Part shown: piece by piece, positions 54,207 to 63,757 of the stretch | Numbering within the stretch: the stretch's first letter is position 1 | How the letters are laid out: each line of letters opens with the position of its first letter | NCBI RefSeq assembly: GCF_002207865.1 | Contig: NZ_BDQM01000005.1 | Span: 62,001-126,000, forward strand | Direction: 5' to 3' | Length of the DNA: 64,000 nt | Source: Colwellia marinimaniae | Lineage (GTDB): Bacteria > Pseudomonadota > Gammaproteobacteria > Enterobacterales > Alteromonadaceae | Translations under genes and position numbers: made by a program | Notes under the pieces: generated by a model | Seen by the model: only the letters and a program-made list of their open reading frames with translations | What the model was told of the DNA's origin: nothing | Databases searched by the model: none

Positions 54207-57200
54207 ATGTCGGCTTATTTTACTAATAATTCAAATGTCCCCCCTGGTCCACAATTAACGGATCCTAACGCTAGCCCGATATTTTTTGATCGTAATAAAA
54301 AAGCATTTTTAGTGCTAGTGCTGGTGTTGTGTTTGTTACCTAGCTTACTCAATGTACTTGGCATCGATTTCTCTTCAAATATCACGGCACTCAATTTCAA
54401 GCAAACTATCGAAGCTAATCATTTGTTTTATGCCCTTGCCGGAGCACTTCACCACACGTTATTAGAATGGTCCGCTGTAGTTTTAGCTTTACTTACTTTT
54501 ATTTTGGCACTGGTGCATTATCGAATTCATCGGGATGTTGCCATCCCGATAATGGGTATGGCTATTTTTTGTGCTGGCTCAGTCGATGCTTTTCATACCT
54601 TGGCAGCCACCCGTATTATTTCAGCACAAGCAGAAAATACCGATTTTATTCCTTTTACTTGGGCTTTATCACGGATATTTAATGCTTGTATCATGATAAC
54701 CGGCACCTTGATATCTTTTATGCTTTACGCCAGAGAGCACCAAGCTGACAAGGCTGACAAGGCTGACAAGGGTATCGAACATAGTAAGGAATATGAAAAA
54801 AATAAGCGTAAATCAGATTATCGGACCATACTCATTATTGGCCTTTGTTTTATTACACTGGCTTATGTCTTAGTTCATGTTGCCGCTAATAGTACCAGCT
54901 TACCGCAAACCATGTTTAAACAAGCTCTGATCACTCGCCCTTATGATGTCTTACCTTTAGGTCTATTTATCTTTGCCGGTAGCTTATTTATCAACCTATA
55001 TCGGCAATTTCCCACCATAGCCAAATATGGTTTATTGCTCAGTGTCATCCCCGAAGTGACCACACAAATTCATATGGCCTTTGGTTCAACGGCATTGTTT
55101 GATAACCACTTTAATATTGCCCATGGTTTGAAAATACTGGCTTACGGTTGTGCATTTTTAGGCTTACTCTTTGATCTAAAAACCAGCTCAATAAGTCAAT
55201 TGAGCACGGGCACAGGAGAAAAATTTTCGCCAATAAGTCCACTGACAAATAAAAATGATGATGTTCTCTTGCAAAGTCAACTATTAGACGTTGGCCACGC
55301 TCGGCATTCTATTAGCATGCAAATACCTATTGCCGCTTTTGTTTTGGTATTAAGTGTTGCTACTTTGGTGAGCTTTTTATTTTATTTTGAAACTGAACGC
55401 TTGTTAATTCAACAAACAAGCAATGAAGTGGCGATTGAAAGTAAACTTGTTGAACCTATGATCAAACAACTTTACCGCCAAGCCAATACTGACATCTTAT
55501 TTTTGAGTCGTATGCCAGGTGTACTAGGGATGCTTAACTCTTTTAACGACATTGATGAGCACAACTATCGATTATGGAAAAGCCGAATGGAGCAAACATT
55601 CAGTGAGTTTCTTATTAATAAAGAATTTTATTATCAGATCCGCTATATAGGCATAGCCAATAACGGCCAAGAATTAGTTAACGTGCGCAATGATAGCCAG
55701 AGTATCGTTATACCCAGCTCTCGTCTACAACAAAAGGCTGCTCGTCCCTATTTTAAAGCCACTATAGATAAAGATCCCGGCCAAGTATATTTCTCAAAAA
55801 TAGAACTTGCTAAAAATTACGGTGAAGTTGAAAAACCTCATAATCCGGTTTTACGAGTAGCGACACCAATATACCATCCAACCACAGGTGATATCTTTGG
55901 CCTTATCGTTATTAATATAAATTTCGGTAACTTTATCGCCCAACTTAAAAGCAGAGAATTGAGTCAATTATCTTTTTATTTAACCAATGAAGAGGGGGAT
56001 TTTGTTTCCCACCCAGATAATAGTAAAACCTTTGGCTTCAATCTAGGACATCGATATTTAATACAAGATGAATTTCCTCAGTTAAAATCGGTTATTAGTG
56101 AACAATTAACAGAATATAAAATAGCGGCAGTCACTATTGATGAGCACAACTATCTTGGTCATTACCAACAAGTCAATTTAAATCGCTTTGATAACATTCA
56201 TCAACTTAACTTATTGCTATTAAAAGACAGCACTGATATGGAGCAAACGCTAGCGGCCTTTAGAATGCGGAGCTTATTACTTGGTAGTGCCTTGGCCTTA
56301 GTCGCATTAGCCATAGCAACCATTGCGGCTAGGCGTATTGCCACGCCATTGCAACAAATAACAGACAGCATAGAAAATTATGATAAATATAATACCTTAA
56401 GCGCCCTACCCACCAAGAGTAATACCGAAATTGGCGTACTGGCTCGCAGCTTTAGCAACTTATTTACCCAAATGCAATTTGCCCTGCGAGAGCAAGAGCA
56501 CTCGGCACTACTGGCAAAACAAAGCTCTGAACAAATACAAGCCATTTTCTCAAGTGCTGCGGAGGGTTTCATCACCATCAATGAGCAAGGCAGTATTATT
56601 GCTTTTAACCAAGCAGCGCAAGAAATGTTTGGCTATAGCGAAGCTGAGGCGCTTGAGCAAAATGTTCGTACTTTAATGCCAATGCAGCAAAGTACCAAAC
56701 ACGATGGCTACCTTAATCAATATAAAGCCACGGGCATAGCCCATATAATGGGTATAGGCAGAAAGTTACGTGCCCAGAAAAAGTCAGGGGAAATATTTCC
56801 CATTCACTTATCAATATCTAAAGTCACCAGTGAACAAGGCATAGTTTTTACCGGTATTATCAGAGACATTTCAAAAGAAGAACTACTCGAATTAGAACAA
56901 GAACAACATCAACACGCTTTAATGGCAGTAAACGAAAGGGTAAGCCTAGCAACAGACGCGGCCGGCATAGGCATTTGGCAATACGATATAGCAAATGACA
57001 AGCTTTCGTGGGATAAATGGATGCATAAAATATATGCAACAGTGCCACAAGAATTTTCAGGGAATTTAGCGCATTGGCAAAAGTCGGTTCATCCTGGAGA
57101 TATTGCCTCAGCTAATCAAGCGGTATTAGAAGCCATTGCCCAGAAGACTAAATTAGATGATGAGTTTAGGATAATTACCCCAAGCGGTACGATAAAACAC

Positions 57201-59480
57201 ATTAAAGCAATGGCTTTAATCAAACTCGATAGTCAGGGCGAAGCGGTACAAATGATAGGTGTTAACTTTGATATTACCGAGCGTAAGGTTGTTGAGCAAG
57301 AACACATTGCCGCCAAAGAATTAGCAGAAGATACGGCTCGTCATAAAGCCGAATTTCTTGCCAGTATGAGCCATGAAATTCGTACCCCGATGAATGGCAT
57401 TATCGGCATGCTTGGTTTACTACAGAGAAATGAATTAAGCGAAGAACAGAGGCATAGAGTAGATCTGGCTAATTCAAGTGCAGAATCGCTACTGACTTTG
57501 ATTAACGATATTCTTGATTTTTCTAAAATAGAGGCAGGTAAGCTTGATTTAGAAGTGATAGATTTTGACTTAAGAAATCTTTTTGGTGAATTTAGTGAGT
57601 CACTGGCGTTAAAAAGCCAAGAAAAAAATATTGAGATCATTCTAGATAATAGAGGCATTCAACAAAGTCATGTGAAAGGTGATCCTGGCCGCCTTAGACA
57701 AATCCTTAACAACCTAACAGACAATGCTATTAAATTTACCAACCAAGGTGAAATAGTCATTACGGCAAAATTAACCGAAGCACAAGCAATGAATAGTGGC
57801 GAAGAAAATCAACTAACCTTGCATTGTAGTATTAGTGATACCGGCATAGGAATTCCATCCGATCAGATAGCTAAATTATTCCAATCCTTTACTCAAGTTG
57901 ATGCCTCAACCACGAGAAAATACGGTGGTACTGGCTTAGGGCTCGCCATTTGTAAACAGCTATGTCAATTAATGCAAGGGGATATAAAGGTATCCAGCAC
58001 GGTAGGACAGGGCTCTAACTTTTCATTTACGGTAAGTTTAGCTAAAAGTAAACAAGCTAGGATTGTGCTACCTGATGTTGATATAAATAATGTACCTATG
58101 TTAATCGTTGATGATAATGCAACGAACCGATTGGTACTAAAGGCTCAGTTAGAGCATTGGGGAGCAATAGTTTATGAAGCTGATGGTGGTTTATCCGCGT
58201 TGGCTTTACTTGAAAATAATGCCCTTAACCAAGAACAAAGCAATATAAAAATGGCTTTCTTGGATATGTATATGCCACAGATGGATGGGGCAACATTGGC
58301 TAAAAAGGTAAAAGAGCTGCCAAATTTAGCTGAGCTAAAGCTGGTGATGATGACATCGATGGCAAGCCGTGGTGATGCAAGCTATTTTAGAGGGCTTGGC
58401 TTTTCGGCTTACTTCCCAAAACCAGCCATTACTGAGGATTTATTTAAAACCTTAAGTTTGTGTTTATCACAGAGCACAACATCATCAGCACAATTACCTC
58501 TTATTACTCATCACTATTTAAATGAACTAGGCTCTGCTGAGGACGTTAATAACAATAATGACTTAAGCCAGTGTCGATTATTATTGGTCGAAGACAATCG
58601 CATAAACCAAGAAGTAGCACGTCATATTTTAGCTGAATTTGGCATAGTGCCGGACATTGCGGTTAATGGCTTAGAGGCATTAACGTTACTTAACGCAACC
58701 AAAGGTCAATCAACAAAGGGACAAGCAACTCCAGATGAAGCGCCATACGATATTATTTTAATGGACTGCCAAATGCCTGAAATGGATGGTTATCAAGCTA
58801 CCGCAGCCATTCGTCAAGGAGAGGCAGGAGAAAAAAATAAGGCTATAACAATTATTGCTATGACCGCCAATGCCATGAAAGGAGATAGGGAAAAGTGCCT
58901 TGCCGCAGGTATGACTGATTATCTAAGCAAACCTATTGAGCCAGTAAAGCTGAAAGAAAAACTTAGACAGTACCTTAATTTAGTCATTAAAACTGAAACG
59001 ATTAGCCCTGCAATCCCAAGTAAACTTGCGCAAGAGCTAGTAACTAAAACCGCCGATAAAACAGCGGCTACCAATAGTGATATTCATTTTGCTGAAGAAC
59101 AAGACCAAGACCAAGAACAACTGATGGTATGGCACAGAGGTAACTTTAGTAAACGCTTAAATAACAATGAAGAATTTCAATACAAGCTCATAGCGCTGTT
59201 TATTGAAGAAACGCCAAAACAATTTAACGCCTTAGCACAAAGTATTCACCAGCAAGATAACAAACTACAACATGAAATTAGTCATAAAATTCAAGGAATG
59301 TCGGCAAATTTAAGTGCTGAATCTTTACTCAAACACACCAAGAATTTCAATCAATATGTAAAAACGTCTAGCCCGGATAATACGCAAATAGATGAACTAT
59401 TCCAAGCGATGCAATTAGCTTATCAAGCACTTGAACAAGAACTAAAACGAGTATTAAATGAGAAACTCATTGAGAGCTGA
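54207..59480 (+). CDS. multi-sensor hybrid histidine kinase with full phosphorelay
   Basis: 1757 residues. Order: seven- to eight-helix MASE3-like membrane sensor (33-325, with HHTLLEWSAVV and GSVDAFHTLAA); another helix (373-394) and a dCACHE-like extracytoplasmic domain (395-685); helix 686-708; HAMP (709-770); two PAS domains (about 774-890, 911-1030); HisKA with His1056 in SMSHEIRTPMNG; HATPase (N-box NNLTDNAIKFT, SDTGIGI, GGTGLGLAICKQL); two receiver domains (Asp1353 in FLDMYMPQMDG, Asp1520 in LMDCQMPEMDG); C-terminal Hpt with His1693 in SHKIQGMSANL, whose usual Lys is Gln. A three-fold Ala-Asp-Lys repeat lies at 180-188. Two membrane sensor modules in one kinase is unusual. The input signal and output regulator are unknown; no dedicated regulator lies adjacent. 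It precedes the Ser/Thr kinase gene by 169 bases. Confidence 0.9.
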   Translation: MSAYFTNNSNVPPGPQLTDPNASPIFFDRNKKAFLVLVLVLCLLPSLLNVLGIDFSSNITALNFKQTIEANHLFYALAGALHHTLLEWSAVVLALLTFILALVHYRIHRDVAIPIMGMAIFCAGSVDAFHTLAATRIISAQAENTDFIPFTWALSRIFNACIMITGTLISFMLYAREHQADKADKADKGIEHSKEYEKNKRKSDYRTILIIGLCFITLAYVLVHVAANSTSLPQTMFKQALITRPYDVLPLGLFIFAGSLFINLYRQFPTIAKYGLLLSVIPEVTTQIHMAFGSTALFDNHFNIAHGLKILAYGCAFLGLLFDLKTSSISQLSTGTGEKFSPISPLTNKNDDVLLQSQLLDVGHARHSISMQIPIAAFVLVLSVATLVSFLFYFETERLLIQQTSNEVAIESKLVEPMIKQLYRQANTDILFLSRMPGVLGMLNSFNDIDEHNYRLWKSRMEQTFSEFLINKEFYYQIRYIGIANNGQELVNVRNDSQSIVIPSSRLQQKAARPYFKATIDKDPGQVYFSKIELAKNYGEVEKPHNPVLRVATPIYHPTTGDIFGLIVININFGNFIAQLKSRELSQLSFYLTNEEGDFVSHPDNSKTFGFNLGHRYLIQDEFPQLKSVISEQLTEYKIAAVTIDEHNYLGHYQQVNLNRFDNIHQLNLLLLKDSTDMEQTLAAFRMRSLLLGSALALVALAIATIAARRIATPLQQITDSIENYDKYNTLSALPTKSNTEIGVLARSFSNLFTQMQFALREQEHSALLAKQSSEQIQAIFSSAAEGFITINEQGSIIAFNQAAQEMFGYSEAEALEQNVRTLMPMQQSTKHDGYLNQYKATGIAHIMGIGRKLRAQKKSGEIFPIHLSISKVTSEQGIVFTGIIRDISKEELLELEQEQHQHALMAVNERVSLATDAAGIGIWQYDIANDKLSWDKWMHKIYATVPQEFSGNLAHWQKSVHPGDIASANQAVLEAIAQKTKLDDEFRIITPSGTIKHIKAMALIKLDSQGEAVQMIGVNFDITERKVVEQEHIAAKELAEDTARHKAEFLASMSHEIRTPMNGIIGMLGLLQRNELSEEQRHRVDLANSSAESLLTLINDILDFSKIEAGKLDLEVIDFDLRNLFGEFSESLALKSQEKNIEIILDNRGIQQSHVKGDPGRLRQILNNLTDNAIKFTNQGEIVITAKLTEAQAMNSGEENQLTLHCSISDTGIGIPSDQIAKLFQSFTQVDASTTRKYGGTGLGLAICKQLCQLMQGDIKVSSTVGQGSNFSFTVSLAKSKQARIVLPDVDINNVPMLIVDDNATNRLVLKAQLEHWGAIVYEADGGLSALALLENNALNQEQSNIKMAFLDMYMPQMDGATLAKKVKELPNLAELKLVMMTSMASRGDASYFRGLGFSAYFPKPAITEDLFKTLSLCLSQSTTSSAQLPLITHHYLNELGSAEDVNNNNDLSQCRLLLVEDNRINQEVARHILAEFGIVPDIAVNGLEALTLLNATKGQSTKGQATPDEAPYDIILMDCQMPEMDGYQATAAIRQGEAGEKNKAITIIAMTANAMKGDREKCLAAGMTDYLSKPIEPVKLKEKLRQYLNLVIKTETISPAIPSKLAQELVTKTADKTAATNSDIHFAEEQDQDQEQLMVWHRGNFSKRLNNNEEFQYKLIALFIEETPKQFNALAQSIHQQDNKLQHEISHKIQGMSANLSAESLLKHTKNFNQYVKTSSPDNTQIDELFQAMQLAYQALEQELKRVLNEKLIES
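54744..54770 (+). repeat. 9-bp in-frame tandem repeat (GCTGACAAG x3)
   Basis: Three exact copies encode Ala-Asp-Lys three times in a cytoplasmic loop of the hybrid kinase's membrane sensor. Slippage there would change loop length without a frameshift. Confidence 0.85.
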
Positions 59481-59509
59481 GACTAAGAAGAAAAATAATG
59501 CCTTTAGCT

Positions 59510-59527
59510 AACTAACGCCGGTTAGTT
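59510..59527 (+). terminator. weak hairpin after the hybrid kinase gene
   Basis: AACTAAC - GCCG - GTTAGTT is a perfect 7 bp stem, but the following TGTGTAATTTT is a poor T-tract. It may reduce rather than stop read-through into the Ser/Thr kinase gene. Confidence 0.35.
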
Positions 59528-59649
59528 TGTGTAATTTTAGCGTTATTAAATCTGCTTAAATTTGATATGCCAAGCACATTAAGGTATTAATAGGGGCGTA
59601 ACGACAGCAAACAATAATACTAAAAAATAGCTAAAGGTTATCACTACAC

Positions 59650-61905
59650 ATGATTAAACGTATTCTGCCCATTTATCATACGGGTTGGTTTTATCTGCTT
59701 CTATTATTCTGGGGTTTTAGTTTTTGGTATGTATCCATTGGCGGTCTAAACCAGGTAAACCAATTAAATATCAATGCCCTCGCTCAGCTAACATCTACAC
59801 CAACATTACCCAAAAATAAGCCAACGTCTGAGGCAACTGAAATTTTAACCTTGTATTCCTCCTTCGACGAACACGAGATAGACTCAATATCGACAATATT
59901 GTCATCGCACCCTCAAAGTCAAATCACCTTACTGGGGACACCTTCAAGAAAATTTATGACAAGGCTGGAAAGCTATTTAGCTACCAGTCCGAGAAAAAAT
60001 AAAATTGTCATCGCTGCCAACAATAGTTGGTCAAAACAAAAACTAAATACACCATCATCAACACTCTATACCAGCACGTTGGCTTGGTTTCGTTACTCTG
60101 CCCATAACCTAAAACAAACCCGCTCAGAACACTTTATTTACAGTCCGTTTTTAATCAATAAACGACAAAGCTTCCCGATATTATGGCAACAGCAAGAGGA
60201 AGTCTACTTAAGTTTAGTGGGTGAAATTCTACGGCAATTAAGTGTAAATACCGAGCTTAGCCTGAATCAAAGTTGGCAGCTTAGTTTAACTAACACAGAC
60301 AACGAGCAAGTGACTAAAAAATTGTCCTTAGGCTTTTTTGGGGAGATTTTTACCTCAGGGGCAGCTTACTCTATTCAGCAAACAGCTCAAGATAAACAAG
60401 GAAATAAGGGCATAGCCGCTCAGGAACTTACTAGCGTTAAGGCATTTGTTGCTCAGGGAATCAGTAAAGCGGTTAGTGCTGTGCCTACACCGCTATATAA
60501 AGTTATAATCATCACTGACCATAAGCAATTCCAGCACAAAATGGTGCTGGGGGTACTTAAAGAATTACTGCAACAGGATTATTTATCTCAAAAGTTAAGC
60601 ACTATTTTATTGTGCTGGGCTTTGTTCGTAATCGCTTTAAGTTTAGCTTGGTTTATACGTTGTATGCCCATGAAGCAACAACTACTAAGTATAGTGAGCT
60701 ACTGCTTAGTGTTATTTATCATACAATTTTTCATGTTCAAGCAACATCAGTGGCTTGAGGTGTTGCCCGTGGTGTTTTTTCTGGCGGGCTCATGGCTATT
60801 ACTTTTCGCTTATCAAAAAGAGTGCCAGTTGTTTTTATCGGCCCTAAAGGGACAAACAGCGCAGTTAAATAGTACCGCACGTGCCACAGCAATAGTCGAC
60901 AAAGGGCAATCATTGAGCAATCAACAAGTAAAAATAGCAACAACGGGAAACATGCAAGTGCCTTTGTCAGTGGACACTACCCCTATGCTCGAAGAAGAAT
61001 TGCAACAAACCTTAGTGATACTTGATAAGCCAAGACAAACTAGCACTAAACATCACTTAACGGTTGCGAGTTTCGGCCGCTATCAAGTGGAAGGTATATT
61101 AGGCAAAGGTGCCATGGGCATTGTTTACCAAGGTGTTGACCCTAAAATAAACCGTCACGTGGCCATTAAAACCCTGCAATTAAGTGATGATATCGACTCA
61201 GCTGGGTTTATTGAAGCTAAGGAAAGATTTTTTAGGGAAGCACAAACGGCTGGTGGCCTAAGTCATGCAAATATAGTCACTATTTATGACGTTGGTGAAG
61301 AACAAAACCTCGGCTATATCGCCATGGATTTACTTACCGGCGCGCCATTATCACTTTTTACTCAGCCAGGGCAAACACTACCAACGCCATTGGTTTATCA
61401 GCTATTAATACAAATAGCCGATGCCTTAGACTATGCCCATAAGCAAAATGTGGTTCATAGAGATATCAAGCCAGCCAACATTATTTATGATGATGACTTG
61501 CTCAAAGTTACGGTAACAGACTTTGGCATAGCCTACGTCAGTGATAACAGTAAAACCCGTACGGGTATCATTATGGGCAGCCCTTATTACATGTCACCCG
61601 AGCAAATACTCGGCTTAAAAGTAGATGGACGTAGTGATATTTTTAGTTTAGGGGTAACATTTTACCAACTACTTTGTGGCTATTTACCTTTTGAGGGAGA
61701 GTCCATCGCTACCGTTGCCTATCAAATTACCAAAGCAAAAGCCATTGCTGTTAATCAACGAAATACTGCTCTACCGACAAGTGCTCTACGTATATGTAGT
61801 AAAGCCATGCATAAAGATATAACTAAGCGTTATCAAACAATGGCTGAATTTAAGTTAGCCTTGGCAAATGCGCTGAAAAGAGACTTTAAGATCAGCGCTA
61901 ACTAA
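59650..61905 (+). CDS. membrane Ser/Thr protein kinase with CHASE2-like extracytoplasmic domain
   Basis: 751 residues. Helix 1 (about 12-31) is followed by a roughly 280-residue outer domain, three clustered helices (about 318-390) and a cytoplasmic linker. A Hanks-type kinase domain (about 478-745) completes it: GKGAMGIVYQG glycine loop, Lys507 in HVAIKTLQL, catalytic Asp605 in VVHRDIKPANI, Asp624 in TDFGIA, and GSPYYMSPEQILG. One helix, outer domain, then three helices before the catalytic domain is the layout of CHASE2 receptors; the domain sequence itself is too diverged for certainty. All catalytic residues are present. The PP2C and FHA genes follow on the same strand at 74 and 37 bases, so the three form a kinase-phosphatase-reader operon. 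Confidence 0.9.
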   Translation: MIKRILPIYHTGWFYLLLLFWGFSFWYVSIGGLNQVNQLNINALAQLTSTPTLPKNKPTSEATEILTLYSSFDEHEIDSISTILSSHPQSQITLLGTPSRKFMTRLESYLATSPRKNKIVIAANNSWSKQKLNTPSSTLYTSTLAWFRYSAHNLKQTRSEHFIYSPFLINKRQSFPILWQQQEEVYLSLVGEILRQLSVNTELSLNQSWQLSLTNTDNEQVTKKLSLGFFGEIFTSGAAYSIQQTAQDKQGNKGIAAQELTSVKAFVAQGISKAVSAVPTPLYKVIIITDHKQFQHKMVLGVLKELLQQDYLSQKLSTILLCWALFVIALSLAWFIRCMPMKQQLLSIVSYCLVLFIIQFFMFKQHQWLEVLPVVFFLAGSWLLLFAYQKECQLFLSALKGQTAQLNSTARATAIVDKGQSLSNQQVKIATTGNMQVPLSVDTTPMLEEELQQTLVILDKPRQTSTKHHLTVASFGRYQVEGILGKGAMGIVYQGVDPKINRHVAIKTLQLSDDIDSAGFIEAKERFFREAQTAGGLSHANIVTIYDVGEEQNLGYIAMDLLTGAPLSLFTQPGQTLPTPLVYQLLIQIADALDYAHKQNVVHRDIKPANIIYDDDLLKVTVTDFGIAYVSDNSKTRTGIIMGSPYYMSPEQILGLKVDGRSDIFSLGVTFYQLLCGYLPFEGESIATVAYQITKAKAIAVNQRNTALPTSALRICSKAMHKDITKRYQTMAEFKLALANALKRDFKISAN

Positions 61906-61979
61906 TAAAGTAACCTATGAACTGCGCCACTAAATAGCCACTTTTCATCATAAGATAAAGGAAGTAACCGTTAACTCCT

Positions 61980-62729
61980 ATGAATTATCACATTAAGTCC
62001 CTATGTCATCAGGGCGCGATACGAGACAATAATGAAGATGCGATAAGTTATGGCATCAATGAAGAGTTAGGCATTATTTGGATGCTAGTCGCAGACGGCA
62101 TGGGTGGCCATAATGCTGGCGAAGTTGCTAGCGCTATGTTAGTTGACCATATCAAGAAAGCCTGGGATAAAATTTCCGTTAGTCCATACCCCCATTGGGA
62201 TAGCTGGATTACCAAGCAGCTTAATGGCGCAAACATGGCTATTTTACAGCAAGCAAAAAACCAGCAAACACAACAAGGCATGGGCACTACTGGCGTATTG
62301 ATGGTAATAGACCAGTATAACTGCCATATTGGCTGGGTTGGCGACTCGCGCGCTTACTCTTTTAAAAGTGAGCAATTACAACAAGAGACTGTCGACCACA
62401 CCATGGTGCAAGAATTAGTCAATAAAGGCGTAATAAGCGCGGCAACAGCAAAAAAATCCAATACAAAAAATATGCTTTCACAAGCGATTGGTGTGCGAGA
62501 AAAAATAACCATTGATACAGTAACCATAGTAATAAGTAATGGCGATACCATAATGTTATCAACCGACGGCTTACATGATTATTTAACTGAACAAGAAATC
62601 AGTCACTATTTATCTCAATTTTCTGTTAATAAAAATGTCTGTCATGACATGATAAAGCAAGCAATAGCCAAAAACAGTCGAGATAACCTGACGGTAGGTT
62701 TAATCAATTTACCCCATAAACCAGCATAG
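61980..62729 (+). CDS. PP2C-type protein phosphatase (PrpC/Stp1-like)
   Basis: 249 residues of the bacterial PP2C (PPM) family, cytoplasmic, expected to reverse the neighbouring kinase. Metal-binding aspartates are in RDNNEDAISYG and VADGMGGHNAGEVAS. Further blocks are GMGTTGVLM, HIGWVGDSRAYSF, VDHTMVQELVNKG, LSQAIG, LSTDGLHDYL and SRDNLTVGLI. AAGGAAG lies 13-19 bases upstream of the ATG. Confidence 0.93.
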   Translation: MNYHIKSLCHQGAIRDNNEDAISYGINEELGIIWMLVADGMGGHNAGEVASAMLVDHIKKAWDKISVSPYPHWDSWITKQLNGANMAILQQAKNQQTQQGMGTTGVLMVIDQYNCHIGWVGDSRAYSFKSEQLQQETVDHTMVQELVNKGVISAATAKKSNTKNMLSQAIGVREKITIDTVTIVISNGDTIMLSTDGLHDYLTEQEISHYLSQFSVNKNVCHDMIKQAIAKNSRDNLTVGLINLPHKPA

Positions 62730-62766
62730 TTATAACTAAAGAGTAATAACAAAATTAGGAGTTTAT

Positions 62767-63114
62767 ATGGCTTATTTAGCCTTAAGTGTTGAAGATGTAA
62801 TTATTAATAAATGGCAGTTAGTCGAGGGGGTTTTACTCATAGGTCGAGCAAGTAGTAATGACATTCAAATTAATGACGCCGCTGTTAGTTCAACACATGC
62901 ACGATTAATTACCGAGCCAGACCCCTATATTGATGGCCAACTGATTACTTATATTGAAGATCTTGCCAGTACTAATGGTACCGAATTAAATGGTAACAAG
63001 ATCTCTCGTGAAAAATTAAATCATGATGACATGGTCACCATAGGTTTCAACCAGTTTCAGTTAATTGATAAACAATCAAATACCCTCGATGAAACCGCCA
63101 TTATTATTAGCTAG
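62767..63114 (+). CDS. small FHA-domain protein
   Basis: 115 residues, essentially a lone FHA domain that binds phosphothreonine peptides. Signature residues: Gly26-Arg27 (LLIGRASSNDI), Ser41-Ser42 and His44 (VSSTHARLI), Asn70-Gly71 (LASTNGTELNG). AGGAG sits 6 bases before the ATG. It probably reads autophosphorylation of the upstream kinase or its targets. The last nine codons (from Leu107, LDETAIIIS plus stop) are the first part of the tandem repeat array that follows, so the gene's 3' end has been duplicated. Confidence 0.92.
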   Translation: MAYLALSVEDVIINKWQLVEGVLLIGRASSNDIQINDAAVSSTHARLITEPDPYIDGQLITYIEDLASTNGTELNGNKISREKLNHDDMVTIGFNQFQLIDKQSNTLDETAIIIS

Positions 63115-63560
63115 TACAAAAATCAGACAGTTATCACATACGCTTAGGATTAAAACCACGCCAATTGATTGATAAGCAATAAAACTCATGTAATGAAACT
63201 CGATGAAACCGCCATTATTATTAGCTAGTACAAAAATCAGACAGTTATCACATACGCTTAGAATTTAAACCACGCCAATTGATTGATAAGCAATAAAACT
63301 CATGTAATGAAACTCGATGAAGCCGCCATTATTAGCTAGTACAAAGATCAGACAGTTATCACATACGCTTAGAATTTAAACCACGCCAATTGATTGATAA
63401 GCAATAAAACTCATGTAATGAAACTCGATGAAGCCGCCATTATTAGCTAGTACAAAGATCAGACAGTTATCACATACGCTTAGAATTTAAACCACGCCAA
63501 TTGATTGATAAGCAATAAAACTCATGTAATGAAACTCGATAAAAACGCCATTATTATTGG
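63085..63560 (+). repeat. tandem repeat array, 114/114/111/111 bp plus partial, seeded by the FHA gene end
   Basis: Units start with CTCGATGAAACCGCC at 63085, 63199, 63313, 63424 and 63535 (the last partial and diverged). The four full units are almost identical apart from single-base changes and a 3-base loss (ATT) in units 3 and 4. Unit 1 includes the FHA stop codon. In units 2-4 an ATG AAA precedes the CTC, so MKLDETAIIIS-stop or MKLDEAAIIS-stop mini-frames (63193-63228, 63307-63339, 63418-63450) keep the FHA tail frame, without a ribosome site. Confidence 0.93.
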
Positions 63561-63574
63561 CGAGTTAAGGGGGA

Positions 63575-63718
63575 TCACTTGCTAAGCAAATTTTTGCCTT
63601 GCGATTCAATGAATTCATTCATTACTAGGTTAAAATAAGACTGTCGGCGCGAGGTCATATTATCATGCTGGCGACTTAGCTGTTTTCTACGTTGATTACT
63701 TTTAAATGGTCTTTTCAT
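63575..63718 (-). CDS. 47-residue basic protein behind a Pho box
   Basis: ATG at 63716-63718 and TGA at 63575-63577 give a 47-residue protein starting MKRPFKSNQRRKQLSRQ and ending SQGKNLLSK. GAGA lies about 8 bases upstream. It is rich in Arg, Lys, Gln and Asn, has no membrane segment, and would be helical and nucleic-acid- or acidic-protein-binding by composition. I do not recognise it. Support for a real gene is the PhoB-type promoter (63758-63802) at the right distance and on the right strand. The message would run on into the repeat array antisense to it. Confidence 0.6.
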   Translation of the reverse strand: MKRPFKSNQRRKQLSRQHDNMTSRRQSYFNLVMNEFIESQGKNLLSK

Positions 63719-63757
63719 TTTATCATTCTCAATAAGAGCAGCGTTAGAATTGTGTCT

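Noticed and set aside
59650..63114. Calling the kinase/phosphatase/FHA genes a type VI secretion regulator
   Set aside because: No tss/tag structural gene is in the window, so the link would rest on analogy alone.
63085..63560. Tandem array as a CRISPR or integron attC array
   Set aside because: Units are contiguous with no variable spacers or cassettes, and no attC core sites are apparent; unit 1 is the end of the FHA gene.
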